Below, piece after piece: positions 35,030-43,440 of a stretch of DNA of 64,000 bases; positions within the stretch are counted from its first letter, which is position 1; each line of letters starts with the position of its first letter. The notes beneath the pieces were generated by a model. It worked only from the letters and a program-made list of their open reading frames with translations, did not search any database and was not told the origin of the DNA. This DNA is from Acidobacteriaceae bacterium (lineage in GTDB: Bacteria > Acidobacteriota > Terriglobia > Terriglobales > Acidobacteriaceae). The position numbers were made by a program, and so were the translations under genes. The DNA is taken from positions 19,054 to 83,053 of the forward strand of contig DAIDLI010000221.1 in assembly GCA_027449545.1 (NCBI GenBank). Reading direction: 5' to 3'.

Positions 35030-35917
35030 TCACTGCGAGATCGCGGGACTCGGCAAACGGTAGACGTGCACGTAATCGACCAGCATGGTGGCAGGAAAGC
35101 GCGTGCTTGCGTCCGGATCGCCAGGCCAATAGCCTCCCACCGCCAGGTTCAGCACAACGTAGAAGGGGTGATCGAAGGCCCAATGCTTGCCGGGGGGCAG
35201 ACTGCTAGCCTTCTGGGTCTCGTAAAGAGAGCCGTCCACGTAGAAGCGGATCTCTTTAGGCTCCCATTCGATGGCGAAGACGTGAAAGCCGTCGCTGAAG
35301 CGGGTGTTCCCGGGCAGCGAATAGGCAGCGCTGAGGGGATTGGCTCCCGAGTAGCCCGGGCCGTGCAGACTGCCATGCACGGTGAACGGCTCGAATCCGA
35401 CGTTTTCCATGATGTCGATTTCGCCACAGGCCGGCCAGCCGGTGCTGGCGTAGTCGCTGCCCAGCAACCAGAAGGCCGGCCAGAGGCCTTTGCCTGCGGG
35501 AAGCTTGATGCGCGCCTCGATGCGTCCGTACTGGACATCAAACAGGCCGCGTGACTCAATGCGCGCAGAGGTATAGGCGCGGGTCTGACCATCCGGCCCG
35601 GTGAAGGATTCGCGCTGGGCGGTGATGACAAGGTGGCCGTCTTCCTCGTGGATATTGGAGGTGCGCGGGGTGTAGTATTCGAGCTCGCGGTTGCCGTAAC
35701 CGGAACCGTTGGTGACCACCGCCCATTTTTTGGGATCGGGCATGCTGTTGCGGGGGCCGTTGAAATCGTCGCCCCACAGGAGGGTGCGGTTGGCTGCGGT
35801 GGATGCGGTCTTAACGACCGGGTGCTGACCCGCGCCCTGGCAGACGCCTGCTGGCAGAAGCAACATAGCCGCCAGCGAAAGTGCGAGTATTTCAACGCGG
35901 CATTTGTCTCGTAACAT
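35030..35917 (-). CDS. Secreted GH16 endo-beta-1,3-glucanase (laminarinase type)
   Basis: The 295-residue protein has a signal peptide (1-30) and one GH16 jelly-roll domain (about 45-290). The catalytic motif WPACGEIDIMENVG is intact: Glu166 nucleophile, Asp168, Glu171 acid/base. The beta-strand pattern, with GYGNRELEYYTPRTSNI and YGRIEARIKLPAGKGLWPAF, matches bacterial laminarinases that cut beta-1,3- or mixed-linked glucans, as found in fungal walls. It lies 79 nt downstream of a second GH16 lipoprotein gene on the same strand and is probably in the same transcript. Confidence 0.93.
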   Translation of the reverse strand: MLRDKCRVEILALSLAAMLLLPAGVCQGAGQHPVVKTASTAANRTLLWGDDFNGPRNSMPDPKKWAVVTNGSGYGNRELEYYTPRTSNIHEEDGHLVITAQRESFTGPDGQTRAYTSARIESRGLFDVQYGRIEARIKLPAGKGLWPAFWLLGSDYASTGWPACGEIDIMENVGFEPFTVHGSLHGPGYSGANPLSAAYSLPGNTRFSDGFHVFAIEWEPKEIRFYVDGSLYETQKASSLPPGKHWAFDHPFYVVLNLAVGGYWPGDPDASTRFPATMLVDYVHVYRLPSPAISQ

Positions 35918-35996
35918 GGGGCTTATCCTTAGCGCTCTTAAATTGATGGCGGTTCACCGGGCCGCCGGCCCGAATTGCAGGTTCACGATCGGAGCT

Positions 35997-37127
35997 TCAG
36001 TTGGTGTACACGCGCACATAGTCCACGAGCATCTGGGCGGGGAACACGGTGCTGGAGTTTGGGCTCCCCGGCCACGCGCCGCCCACTGCAAGGTTGATGA
36101 GGATGTAGTTCGCGCCCGCATTGAAGGGCCAGACCGCGCCGCTCAAACTGCTGAGGCTTGAGGGGGTGTAGGTGACGTAGGGGTTGGCGGGATCGTCGAT
36201 GTAGTAAGAGATCTTGTCCTTACTCCAGATCATGCCGTAGGTGTGCCAGCCAGCCGCGGTCTGGCCGTTGGTGAAGTTGTAGATGGTCCCCAGATCCGTA
36301 CCGGTGAATCCGGTGCCGTGAATGGAGCCTTTATTCCAATCGGGATTGGTGGCGGCATTCACACGCTCCAGTACATCCATCTCTCCGCACGCGGGCCAGT
36401 TCACCTTGGCAACGTTGTTTCCGAGGAGCCAGAAGGCGGGCCACAGCCCCTGCTCTTCCGGCACCTGCGCGCGAACTTCCACCCGGCCATACTGAAAACT
36501 GAAGAGGCCCTGAGTTTTGAGCCGGCCGGAGGTGTAGACACCTGCGGAAGGTTGCTGCGCAACAACGTGCAGATAGCCGTCTTTGCCCACATACGCATTG
36601 GGACTGGCAGTACTACATGGGGCAGCAGAGGCATTCCATGCGCAGTAGGTTTCCAACTCGCCGTTGCCCCAGCCGCCGCCCCCGGCATCGAAGGCCCACA
36701 CCTGCGGGTCAGGTTGTGCATTGGCGCCGCTGCTGTTGTTGAATTCGTCGGACCAGACCAGCGTGCCCGACGGGATGCTTAAAGAAAATGCCTGGCTGGC
36801 GACAGCGCTTGTGGCTTCGCCCGAGGCTGTGGCAATCGCGTTCACGGTGACATTGGAAGCGACGAGAAAGGGTGCGGTGTAGACCTGCGAGGAAGTGGTT
36901 GGAGCAGATCCATCCAGCGTGTAGTAGATGGTGGCTCCGGAGGTGCTGGTTGTGAGGGTTACGATCTTGGCGCCGTTCTGGGCTGAGGTGGAGCTGATGA
37001 CGGGGGTTGAAGCCTGCTGCGCCGAACCGGAACTGGTGGTGCTGGCGCCGCCACCGCCGCAACCGGCGAAGATCAACGCGCCTGCAAGAAAGAAGGCAGA
37101 GATGCGCGAACACAGGAGATAAATCAC
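35997..37127 (-). CDS. GH16 endo-beta-glucanase lipoprotein with chitobiase-like C-terminal-type module
   Basis: From the preferred GTG start (37127, GAGGAAAAG about 8 nt upstream) the protein has 376 residues. It begins with a lipoprotein signal, MIYLLCSRISAFFLAGALIF, and Cys23 in FAGC followed by a Gly/Ser linker. A small beta-sandwich of CHB_HEX_C type follows (about 40-115, GATIYYTLDGSAPTTSSQVY), then GH16 (about 120-376) with an intact WPACGEMDVLERV motif (Glu249, Asp251, Glu254). It is thus a surface- or periplasm-anchored glucanase, complementary to the soluble GH16 next to it. A longer frame starting at 37172 is less likely. Confidence 0.9.
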   Translation of the reverse strand: MIYLLCSRISAFFLAGALIFAGCGGGGASTTSSGSAQQASTPVISSTSAQNGAKIVTLTTSTSGATIYYTLDGSAPTTSSQVYTAPFLVASNVTVNAIATASGEATSAVASQAFSLSIPSGTLVWSDEFNNSSGANAQPDPQVWAFDAGGGGWGNGELETYCAWNASAAPCSTASPNAYVGKDGYLHVVAQQPSAGVYTSGRLKTQGLFSFQYGRVEVRAQVPEEQGLWPAFWLLGNNVAKVNWPACGEMDVLERVNAATNPDWNKGSIHGTGFTGTDLGTIYNFTNGQTAAGWHTYGMIWSKDKISYYIDDPANPYVTYTPSSLSSLSGAVWPFNAGANYILINLAVGGAWPGSPNSSTVFPAQMLVDYVRVYTN

Positions 37128-37184
37128 AGAGAGCTTTTCCTCGGGCTGAATTCTGCTGGACTGCTTTGGCACGGGTGAATCGAG

Positions 37185-37216
37185 GCTCCAGGCGGCTGTG
37201 TACGGCCGCCTGGAGC
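37185..37216. terminator. 12-bp perfect hairpin after the TonB receptor gene
   Basis: GCTCCAGGCGGC (37185-37196) pairs with GCCGCCTGGAGC (37205-37216) around an 8-nt loop, 14 nt beyond the receptor stop codon on the minus strand and before the GH16 lipoprotein start. It probably attenuates rather than fully separates receptor and glucanase transcription. Confidence 0.6.
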
Positions 37217-37229
37217 GTGACCGGATCGA

Positions 37230-40200
37230 TCAATAGGTGAAGCGCGCGCCGAACTGACCGACACGCCCGCCCAATCCTCCGTAGTTGAGGATCTTGCCGA
37301 AGTTGGGGTCGGCCATGTTGGTGTCCGGACCGGCCAGTTGATTGCGGTTGAACATGTTGAAGAACTCGAAACGCATGGTGAGGTTATAGCGCCCCTCAGG
37401 GCCCATGCTGACGCTCTTGTGCAGCCCGATGTCCTCCGTTGCCAGGCCAGGATTACGCACCTGGGAGAGGAAGTTACCGGCTGTGCCGAGTTGCCCCGGC
37501 GCGGGATTCTGGAAGCAGCTTGTATTGAGCCAGCTCTTATAGAGTGTCCGGCTTCCACTGGTCAGCTTGCAGTTGGGCGCCAGGTTCACGTAGACGGAAT
37601 TGAAGCCCGGATAGGAGTTGGTGGAGTGTACCTGGACTGGGGTGCCGGTGTTGTAGTGGAAGTCTCCGTTGAGACTCCAACCGTTCACCACATTGTTAAC
37701 AACCGGACCGGCATTGCCGAGCAGGGCGTGACCACGCCCGAAGGGCAGGTTATAGATGTAGTATCCCTTCACGATGTGGGTGATATCGAAGTCAGAGATG
37801 TTCTTTGCCTCGTTCTTGAGGTCGTAGATGTTCTGCAGGCTGCCGGTCGACCAAAGCTCTTCAAACGCCGTATCCACGTCGCCGTGAACGCGCGCCCACG
37901 CGTAGCTTCCCTGTAACGCGAGACCATGCACGGAGCGCCGCGTGACGCTGAATTGCAGGCTCTTGTAGTCGGAGTTGCCAAGTGGAGATCCGACGCTGAA
38001 CAAAGGGCCATAGGAGACGGCCACCTGCGGATAGGGCGTAATACCCTGCCACCCGGGGCCGCCGTAGCCCCAATACGGGTTGGCGACGTAGGAGTCAGGA
38101 AACTTGCCGTTCAGAACGTAGTTCTGCATGTTGGCGACGGTGGGCTGGTTGGTAAGCAGGGTGCCGCTCTGGAGGTGGTAGCTGTGGCTCTGGATCCAGT
38201 CCACATCGAAGCGGGTGCTGGCATCCAGCTCGCGCTGTACGCCCACGCTGTATTGCTGGGTGTTTCCCGGGGTGAGCGAGCGCGGATCGATGCTGACCAC
38301 GCCCCACTGCGTGTAGTCAGGGGTCTTCACCTGAGACAGCACGGGCTGGTAGCCGCTATCCCAGTTGAAATTGGACTCGGAGCTGTGCTGGTAATAGCCG
38401 GGATTACCGGTTTGCTGGTAGGGAATGCCTCCCCAGGTATTCATATTCAGCGGCGTGAAGAAGATGTCGAAGTTGCCGCGGAGCACGGTCTTGGGAGTCA
38501 CCATGTAGGCTGCCCCGACGTGCGGCGCGTAGTTGTACCAGTCTTGGCGGCGCTCGAAGGATTGGCTGCCGCTGGTCAGGTATTCGTATTGGCCCATTTC
38601 TCCGGTGACGGTGTTTTTGTCGTTGATCTCAAAGCTCGACCAGTGTCCGTACTTTTCCTTGTAGGGGTTGTTGAAGTCCCAGCGCAGACTCATGTTCATG
38701 GTGAGCCGCGAATTCACCTTGAAGTCGTCCATGGCATACCAGGAGAATGCCTTGCGACGACCGTACTGAGGATCGTTGGGCATTTCCGTGGCCAGGTAAA
38801 CGTCGCCGAGCAGGAAGCTGGCAAAGGCGTTGCCGATCATGTTGTAGGCGTTGAAGTCATACCAGGCGGAAGCCGTGGAGGTGGGGTCGAAGGTAATGTT
38901 GTTGAAGGTACCCTGGTCGGGGTGGCTGTTGAACTGCATGGCGCGGAATTCAACGCCCAGCTTCAGGTTGTGGCGTCCGCGGTTCCAGGTGACCTGATCG
39001 CTGTAGATGTACGTGTTGCCGGCATACACGTCGTTGAACTGGCTGCCTAAACCGGAGAAGTTCCAGCCGTTCTGGTAATTGCCGCCGTTGGTAAACATGC
39101 CACTGCTGAAGACGACCAGCGGGAAGTTACCCGCGCCGTTATTGATCCCCAGCGTCCGATCCCAGCTGTTTGCCTGCGAGATAGCGATGCTGGGATTGCG
39201 GAAACGGTTAAAGGTGGCGTAGACCGTGTTCACCAGATTGGGCGAAAAGATGTAGGTGTCGCTGAGGCGCGCACCCGCGGCGGTGGTGTTGTGCCAATAG
39301 GCGTTGGCCATGGGGCCGCCGTACTGCGCGGTCGGCGACCACACGCCCCCCTGGTCGGCGTTGATGCGGGGATAGTTGTCGTAGTAATACGAGCCCGCGA
39401 TGTGCTGATTGTTGCTGAGGTTGTAGTCAACCTTGACGCTGCTCTGGGTGTTGTGGAACCAGGGGTCGGGATTGTAAGCGGGTCCGGCCTGGTTGGGAAT
39501 GAGCGAAGTTTGCGGCTGGTAATACTTGTGAAAGAGCTGCAAGATCTGCGCGGAGGTCTTGCTGATCAGGTTGGTGGGAATCTGGTTGTTGACGAAGACG
39601 CAGCCGAATTTTCCGCCGGTCGCGGTGGCGGGGTTCACAATGGCGCCGCGGTAGATGGGATTGCCGCAATCGTCATAGGCAGGGGCGCCACCATAGGTCA
39701 GCACCGGAACACCCGGCGAGAGCATGGGGCTCAGGTCCGCATAGGGTGTTGCGTTGCCGCTGGAATCGAGGCCCATCATGGCGTCGGTGGGGACGGTGCG
39801 GGAGTTGGGGCCCAGCGCCCACATGGCCTGCATGTAGCGCTCCAGAGCGGCATAGTAGAAGAGCTTGTTCTTGAGGACGGGACCGCCGACGCCGCCACCC
39901 CAGTCGGAGAGGGAGTCGCTCTTGCGCAGGTAAGCAGGCGCATTGGCGGGATCGGTGATGGCCGCCAGGTGGTTCGCGGCGCTCAGCGCATCCAGGCCGG
40001 TGGAATGCATAAAGCCGAAGAGCGAGCCATGCATCTGGTTGGTGCCGGACTTCATTTCATAGCGGAAGACACCGCCGCCGCTGCGGCCGGCGTCGGCACT
40101 GATGCCGGCTGTATCAGCCTCGAACTCCTGCACGGCCTCCATTGGTGGCTGCGACTCGCTGATGTAGCCACCGAGTTGCGAGACCGCGGAAGTTCCATCG

Positions 40201-40760
40201 ATCAGCACTTCCTTGGTCATCGCCATGCTGCCGTCGATGTGGGAACTGTAGTCGGTTCCTTCCGCTCCCGGAACATAGGCGAAGATGAAGTTGGAAAGAT
40301 TGCGGCTGCCCTGAACGTTGAGTGGCAACTCGCTCACCGCCTGGCTGTTGAGGTTTGCGCCGATCGCGGTGTCCTGGGTTTCCAGGATCGGAGCCGCAGA
40401 GGTTACTTCCACGGTTTCCATAGCGCCGCCGACTTGCAGGGTGGCATCGATTTCCGCAACCTGGCTGATCAGCAGGGTAATGCCGGTGCGATCGAGGTTC
40501 TTAAAGCCGGGCTTGGAAAAGTTGACGACATAGTGGCCGATGGGAAGGCTTCCGACCCGGTAAGATCCTGTGTCGTCGGTCTTGACGATTTGTGTAGCAT
40601 TCGTCCCGACATTGGTGACGTGAACTTCGACTCCCGGCAGAACAGCCCCGGACGAATCTTTTACGGTCCCGGTGATCGTTGCACGATCCGATTGCGCCAG
40701 GACAGGCACGGCTAAAACCAGGGCGATCAGCGCCACCAGCTGCAAACACCTTTTCAACAT
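37230..40760 (-). CDS. Oar-like TonB-dependent receptor (glucan-locus receptor)
   Basis: The 1176-residue outer-membrane protein has a signal peptide (1-22, ending VPVLAQ), a carboxypeptidase-regulatory-like domain (about 27-110, ITGTVKDSSGAVLPGVEVHV), a plug (about 115-250, with LPLNVQGSRNLSNFIF) and a very long barrel ending with a terminal aromatic, FGARFTY. This architecture is characteristic of Acidobacteriota. GGAGG lies 8 nt upstream of the ATG. Lying directly before two GH16 glucanases and after a GH16-bearing membrane protein, it is the likely importer of glucan oligosaccharides; the ligand is inferred only from position. Confidence 0.92.
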   Translation of the reverse strand: MLKRCLQLVALIALVLAVPVLAQSDRATITGTVKDSSGAVLPGVEVHVTNVGTNATQIVKTDDTGSYRVGSLPIGHYVVNFSKPGFKNLDRTGITLLISQVAEIDATLQVGGAMETVEVTSAAPILETQDTAIGANLNSQAVSELPLNVQGSRNLSNFIFAYVPGAEGTDYSSHIDGSMAMTKEVLIDGTSAVSQLGGYISESQPPMEAVQEFEADTAGISADAGRSGGGVFRYEMKSGTNQMHGSLFGFMHSTGLDALSAANHLAAITDPANAPAYLRKSDSLSDWGGGVGGPVLKNKLFYYAALERYMQAMWALGPNSRTVPTDAMMGLDSSGNATPYADLSPMLSPGVPVLTYGGAPAYDDCGNPIYRGAIVNPATATGGKFGCVFVNNQIPTNLISKTSAQILQLFHKYYQPQTSLIPNQAGPAYNPDPWFHNTQSSVKVDYNLSNNQHIAGSYYYDNYPRINADQGGVWSPTAQYGGPMANAYWHNTTAAGARLSDTYIFSPNLVNTVYATFNRFRNPSIAISQANSWDRTLGINNGAGNFPLVVFSSGMFTNGGNYQNGWNFSGLGSQFNDVYAGNTYIYSDQVTWNRGRHNLKLGVEFRAMQFNSHPDQGTFNNITFDPTSTASAWYDFNAYNMIGNAFASFLLGDVYLATEMPNDPQYGRRKAFSWYAMDDFKVNSRLTMNMSLRWDFNNPYKEKYGHWSSFEINDKNTVTGEMGQYEYLTSGSQSFERRQDWYNYAPHVGAAYMVTPKTVLRGNFDIFFTPLNMNTWGGIPYQQTGNPGYYQHSSESNFNWDSGYQPVLSQVKTPDYTQWGVVSIDPRSLTPGNTQQYSVGVQRELDASTRFDVDWIQSHSYHLQSGTLLTNQPTVANMQNYVLNGKFPDSYVANPYWGYGGPGWQGITPYPQVAVSYGPLFSVGSPLGNSDYKSLQFSVTRRSVHGLALQGSYAWARVHGDVDTAFEELWSTGSLQNIYDLKNEAKNISDFDITHIVKGYYIYNLPFGRGHALLGNAGPVVNNVVNGWSLNGDFHYNTGTPVQVHSTNSYPGFNSVYVNLAPNCKLTSGSRTLYKSWLNTSCFQNPAPGQLGTAGNFLSQVRNPGLATEDIGLHKSVSMGPEGRYNLTMRFEFFNMFNRNQLAGPDTNMADPNFGKILNYGGLGGRVGQFGARFTY

Positions 40761-41436
40761 GGCTCATCCTCCAAAATGCTGCACGATCCATTTGCTTCCG
40801 CGCGCATTGTCAAACGTCGGCTCTGAGGCCTTCGCCGGACAGTTGGAGCTTCGTTGCTCAAAAAGGACAGCTTTCGGCCTTTTGAGGAAAGCCGCTCTCC
40901 CGCTTCTCCGCAGATCGCCTTGTGAGCTGAGCTGCCGAAGCGGAGCGCACCCGCGTATGCTTCACATCGGCTCCCGGCCTGAGACATCACAACATGCCCG
41001 CAGGAATCCTGGAACTTTGCGTATTGGAAGCTTCACGCGGAATCTCTGAAAAGTAAGGATGCGATAAATTTACACGTTACCCTCGCGGCGCATCCGCAAG
41101 GAGGGGAGCGGAGGCCGCCGCGTCGGGACGAACGATCTTCCCTGTCATCCGCACGCGGTTCGATGGCCGCTGACACGAAACCGCCGCGGGGAACCTGCCG
41201 GCCACAACGGCGGCATGGGGCCATCGCGAGGCAGGGACTTGAGATACGTTCAGCAGCTTGAACCGGAACTTGGTTCAACGGCAGGAAGACGGGGAAACGC
41301 GGAGAGGCACAGTCCTGCGAGTTTCCGTAGGCAAGGGGGGCATGCTGCCAGGGGACCGGTACGAGCGGGTTCGCGGGCGCAATTTACGACGTAAATCGAG
41401 CGTAAATCGGACTCGATTTACCCCTGGAGGGGCCGT
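40761..41436. other. 676-bp intergenic control region between pseudo-GH16 gene and TonB receptor
   Basis: No credible gene is present; frames of 60-125 codons on both strands lack ribosome-binding sites and motifs. On the minus strand a TTGACA-like box (complement of 40808-40813) stands about 50 nt before the receptor start, with only a poor -10 partner. The distal end (41382-41421) holds a dense cluster of GTAAAT/ATTTAC half-sites, and another ATTTAC is at 41068-41073. The length is unusual for this compact region and suggests complex regulation of the receptor-glucanase unit. Confidence 0.5.
41382..41421. promoter_or_regulatory. Clustered GTAAATCG half-sites (candidate operator)
   Basis: Within 40 bp there are ATTTAC (41382-41387) and GTAAAT (41391-41396), forming ATTTAC-GAC-GTAAAT. 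GTAAATCG occurs at 41391-41398 and 41402-41409, and CGATTTAC at 41414-41421; GTAAATCGAG and CTCGATTTAC make a 10-bp inverted repeat. It could also act as a terminator for the gene ending at 41437, but no T-run follows. Confidence 0.5.
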
Positions 41437-43206
41437 TTAGCTTCCAGCCTTAACCTGAAAGGGCACAGTGAGCTGGGAGCGATCACCGCTGATCGTGGTG
41501 GCGGTAATGGTCACTTTATATTGTCCGGGCTGGGCCACCGTCCGTCCTTTCTCGGAGAAAGATTCCGTGGAGAGAGTGAGCGTGTCTTCCTGGGAGAGGG
41601 TGTCGGAGAAGTTCACCACCGAGGTGGCGAGCGAGCAGGCGGCCGTGGCGGGCTGGGCCGAGCAGGTCAAAAGCACCCGCCCTGAGTATTGCCGGGCCTG
41701 CAGGGTGACAATGCTGGCAGCGGAGGCACCAGCCTTTACCTGAACAGGCTGCCATTGGATGGACGGCGCCGGAATGGGAGGGATCCTGTAAACCCGCACG
41801 TAGTCCACAACCATGTCGGCCGGATTGGGGGTTGCGGCGGTGGGAGCACCGGGCCAGTCGCCCCCGACGGCGAGGTTCAGGATCAGCGAGAAGGGGCGAT
41901 CGAAGACCCACTCGCCGCCGGCGGGAATATCGTTGGCATCCTGGACAAAATAGACATTGGACGGATCATCCACATAGAACTGGATCATGCCGGGCGACCA
42001 CACGATGCCATAGGTATGGAAGCTGCTGTCGTTGACGCGCGCCCCACCGGGCAACTTGTAGTCGTGCCACAGCCCGTTTGCCCCGTAATAGCGGGGCCCG
42101 TGCACGGTGGCGCGAATCATCTCCGGTCCGAGGCCGTTGGTGCGCTGGGTGAGCGAGACATTCTCGGCAACGGAGACAGAACCCGAGGCGGGCCATCCGA
42201 CTTTGGGGAAATCGGTTCCGAGCATCCAGAAGGAGGGCCAAAGACCGGCCCCGACGGGAAGCTTCATGCGGGCCTCGATGCGCCCATACTGGAAACCCTT
42301 GAGTCCGCTGGTGGTGATTCGGGCAGAGGTCCAGTTCCCCTCTGCGTTGCGCTCGGCGCGGAGGACCAGGTGGCCGGCGCCATCCAGAAACGCATTCGGA
42401 CGCCGCGGGTTGCAACCGCGAGGATTTGCGCTGCCGGGGGCGCAGTAGATCTCCTCCTCGTGGTTCCCCCACCCATTCTGATTGCCGGTGTCGTAGGTCC
42501 ATTTGGACGGGTCCGGGGTTTGCTGGGCTGCTCCATCAAAATCGTCGCTCCAAATGGGCTCACCCCAATCCGGAGAACTGCTGGCGGCGGGGGCGGGGTG
42601 CTTGACGCGCTGTCCTAGCAGATATCCGGCGACGAAAACGGTCGCGACGGCAAGCAGGGCCGCGGCGGATTGAAAAATCAGCTTCCGCTTACCGGCGAAC
42701 GGTTTGCGCAGGTTCGCCGCTAGAGCTTCAGCAGAGCTACTCTCGCGCTCCACGACCGGCTCGGCCGATTGCAATTGTTCGGCGGGCGTGTCCTCCTGCT
42801 GAGCACGCGCGAACCGAGGGACGTAATTCCCGACGGGCAAGACGATCTGGATGGGGCGGTCTTTCCCGTCGGCGGAGTAGATCTCGGCCAGTTTCTTGCG
42901 CAGGGCCCGCGCGGTTACGCGCACGATAGGGTCGATGTGGGAGTCGAAGTTTGCCGGCTTGCGGCCAAGCGCCTCAACCGCAATGGAATACTCGCGGATT
43001 TCTCCTGATTCGCCTTCGAAGTAGCGGTTACAAATAAAGGAGAGAAAGCGCACCAGGTTCGCGGATCGGACCATCTCCGGGTGGCGGAGCAGCCAGTCCA
43101 ACTCCTCGCGTTCCTGCTGAAATTTGATTGGGGAGGGTTCCGCGAGGCCGGCGTCCTGTCCTTGTGCTTCTGACAGTCGATCTGAATGTACGCCCCGCGC
43201 CTCCAC
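41437..43206 (-). CDS. Transmembrane protein: winged-helix-like domain, one TM helix, degenerate GH16 domain, Ig-like tail
   Basis: GTG 43206 is the preferred start: a perfect AGGAGG lies 7 nt upstream, and the longer frame (to 43425) adds low-quality sequence. The 589 residues comprise a cytoplasmic domain (about 33-133; LVRFLSFICNRYFEGESGEI, EYSIAVEALGRKPANFD, HIDPIVRVTARALRKKLAEI) typical of Acidobacteriota membrane-bound regulator-like proteins and probably DNA-binding, an acidic linker, one membrane helix (about 174-198), an exported GH16 fold (215-475) and an Ig-like tail (480-587). The GH16 catalytic motif reads SGSVSVAEN: the nucleophile and helper positions are Ser343 and Ser345, and only Glu348 remains. 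I infer a non-catalytic glucan-sensing receptor controlling the neighbouring genes. Confidence 0.8.
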   Translation of the reverse strand: MEARGVHSDRLSEAQGQDAGLAEPSPIKFQQEREELDWLLRHPEMVRSANLVRFLSFICNRYFEGESGEIREYSIAVEALGRKPANFDSHIDPIVRVTARALRKKLAEIYSADGKDRPIQIVLPVGNYVPRFARAQQEDTPAEQLQSAEPVVERESSSAEALAANLRKPFAGKRKLIFQSAAALLAVATVFVAGYLLGQRVKHPAPAASSSPDWGEPIWSDDFDGAAQQTPDPSKWTYDTGNQNGWGNHEEEIYCAPGSANPRGCNPRRPNAFLDGAGHLVLRAERNAEGNWTSARITTSGLKGFQYGRIEARMKLPVGAGLWPSFWMLGTDFPKVGWPASGSVSVAENVSLTQRTNGLGPEMIRATVHGPRYYGANGLWHDYKLPGGARVNDSSFHTYGIVWSPGMIQFYVDDPSNVYFVQDANDIPAGGEWVFDRPFSLILNLAVGGDWPGAPTAATPNPADMVVDYVRVYRIPPIPAPSIQWQPVQVKAGASAASIVTLQARQYSGRVLLTCSAQPATAACSLATSVVNFSDTLSQEDTLTLSTESFSEKGRTVAQPGQYKVTITATTISGDRSQLTVPFQVKAGS

Positions 43207-43440
43207 CTTCAATCCTCCTAAGCAGAACCATGCGCCTTCGGTGCCCCGGAGCTCTTTAAGGAATCCTTCCTTTGGGAAGGAGAAGCTCAGAGGTTTATCG
43301 TGGACGAAGGTGGAGAAATCATAGCATCCCGCGGGGTGTTCCGGCGCTCCATGCTCCGGCTCGAGCAGGAGCGCGGGGCGGACAAACGCCCGCCGGGCGG
43401 CTGTTCGTGATGGCCTGTCGCGCATCCCTCGAAAGGGGCT

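Noticed and set aside
34860..35554. 224-codon plus-strand frame between OPT transporter and GH16
   Set aside because: It runs through the terminator hairpin and then antisense to GH16; no coding evidence.
43207..43425. N-terminal extension of the pseudo-GH16 membrane protein
   Set aside because: The frame is open, but a perfect AGGAGG 7 nt before GTG 43206 and the poor composition of the extension show that translation starts later.
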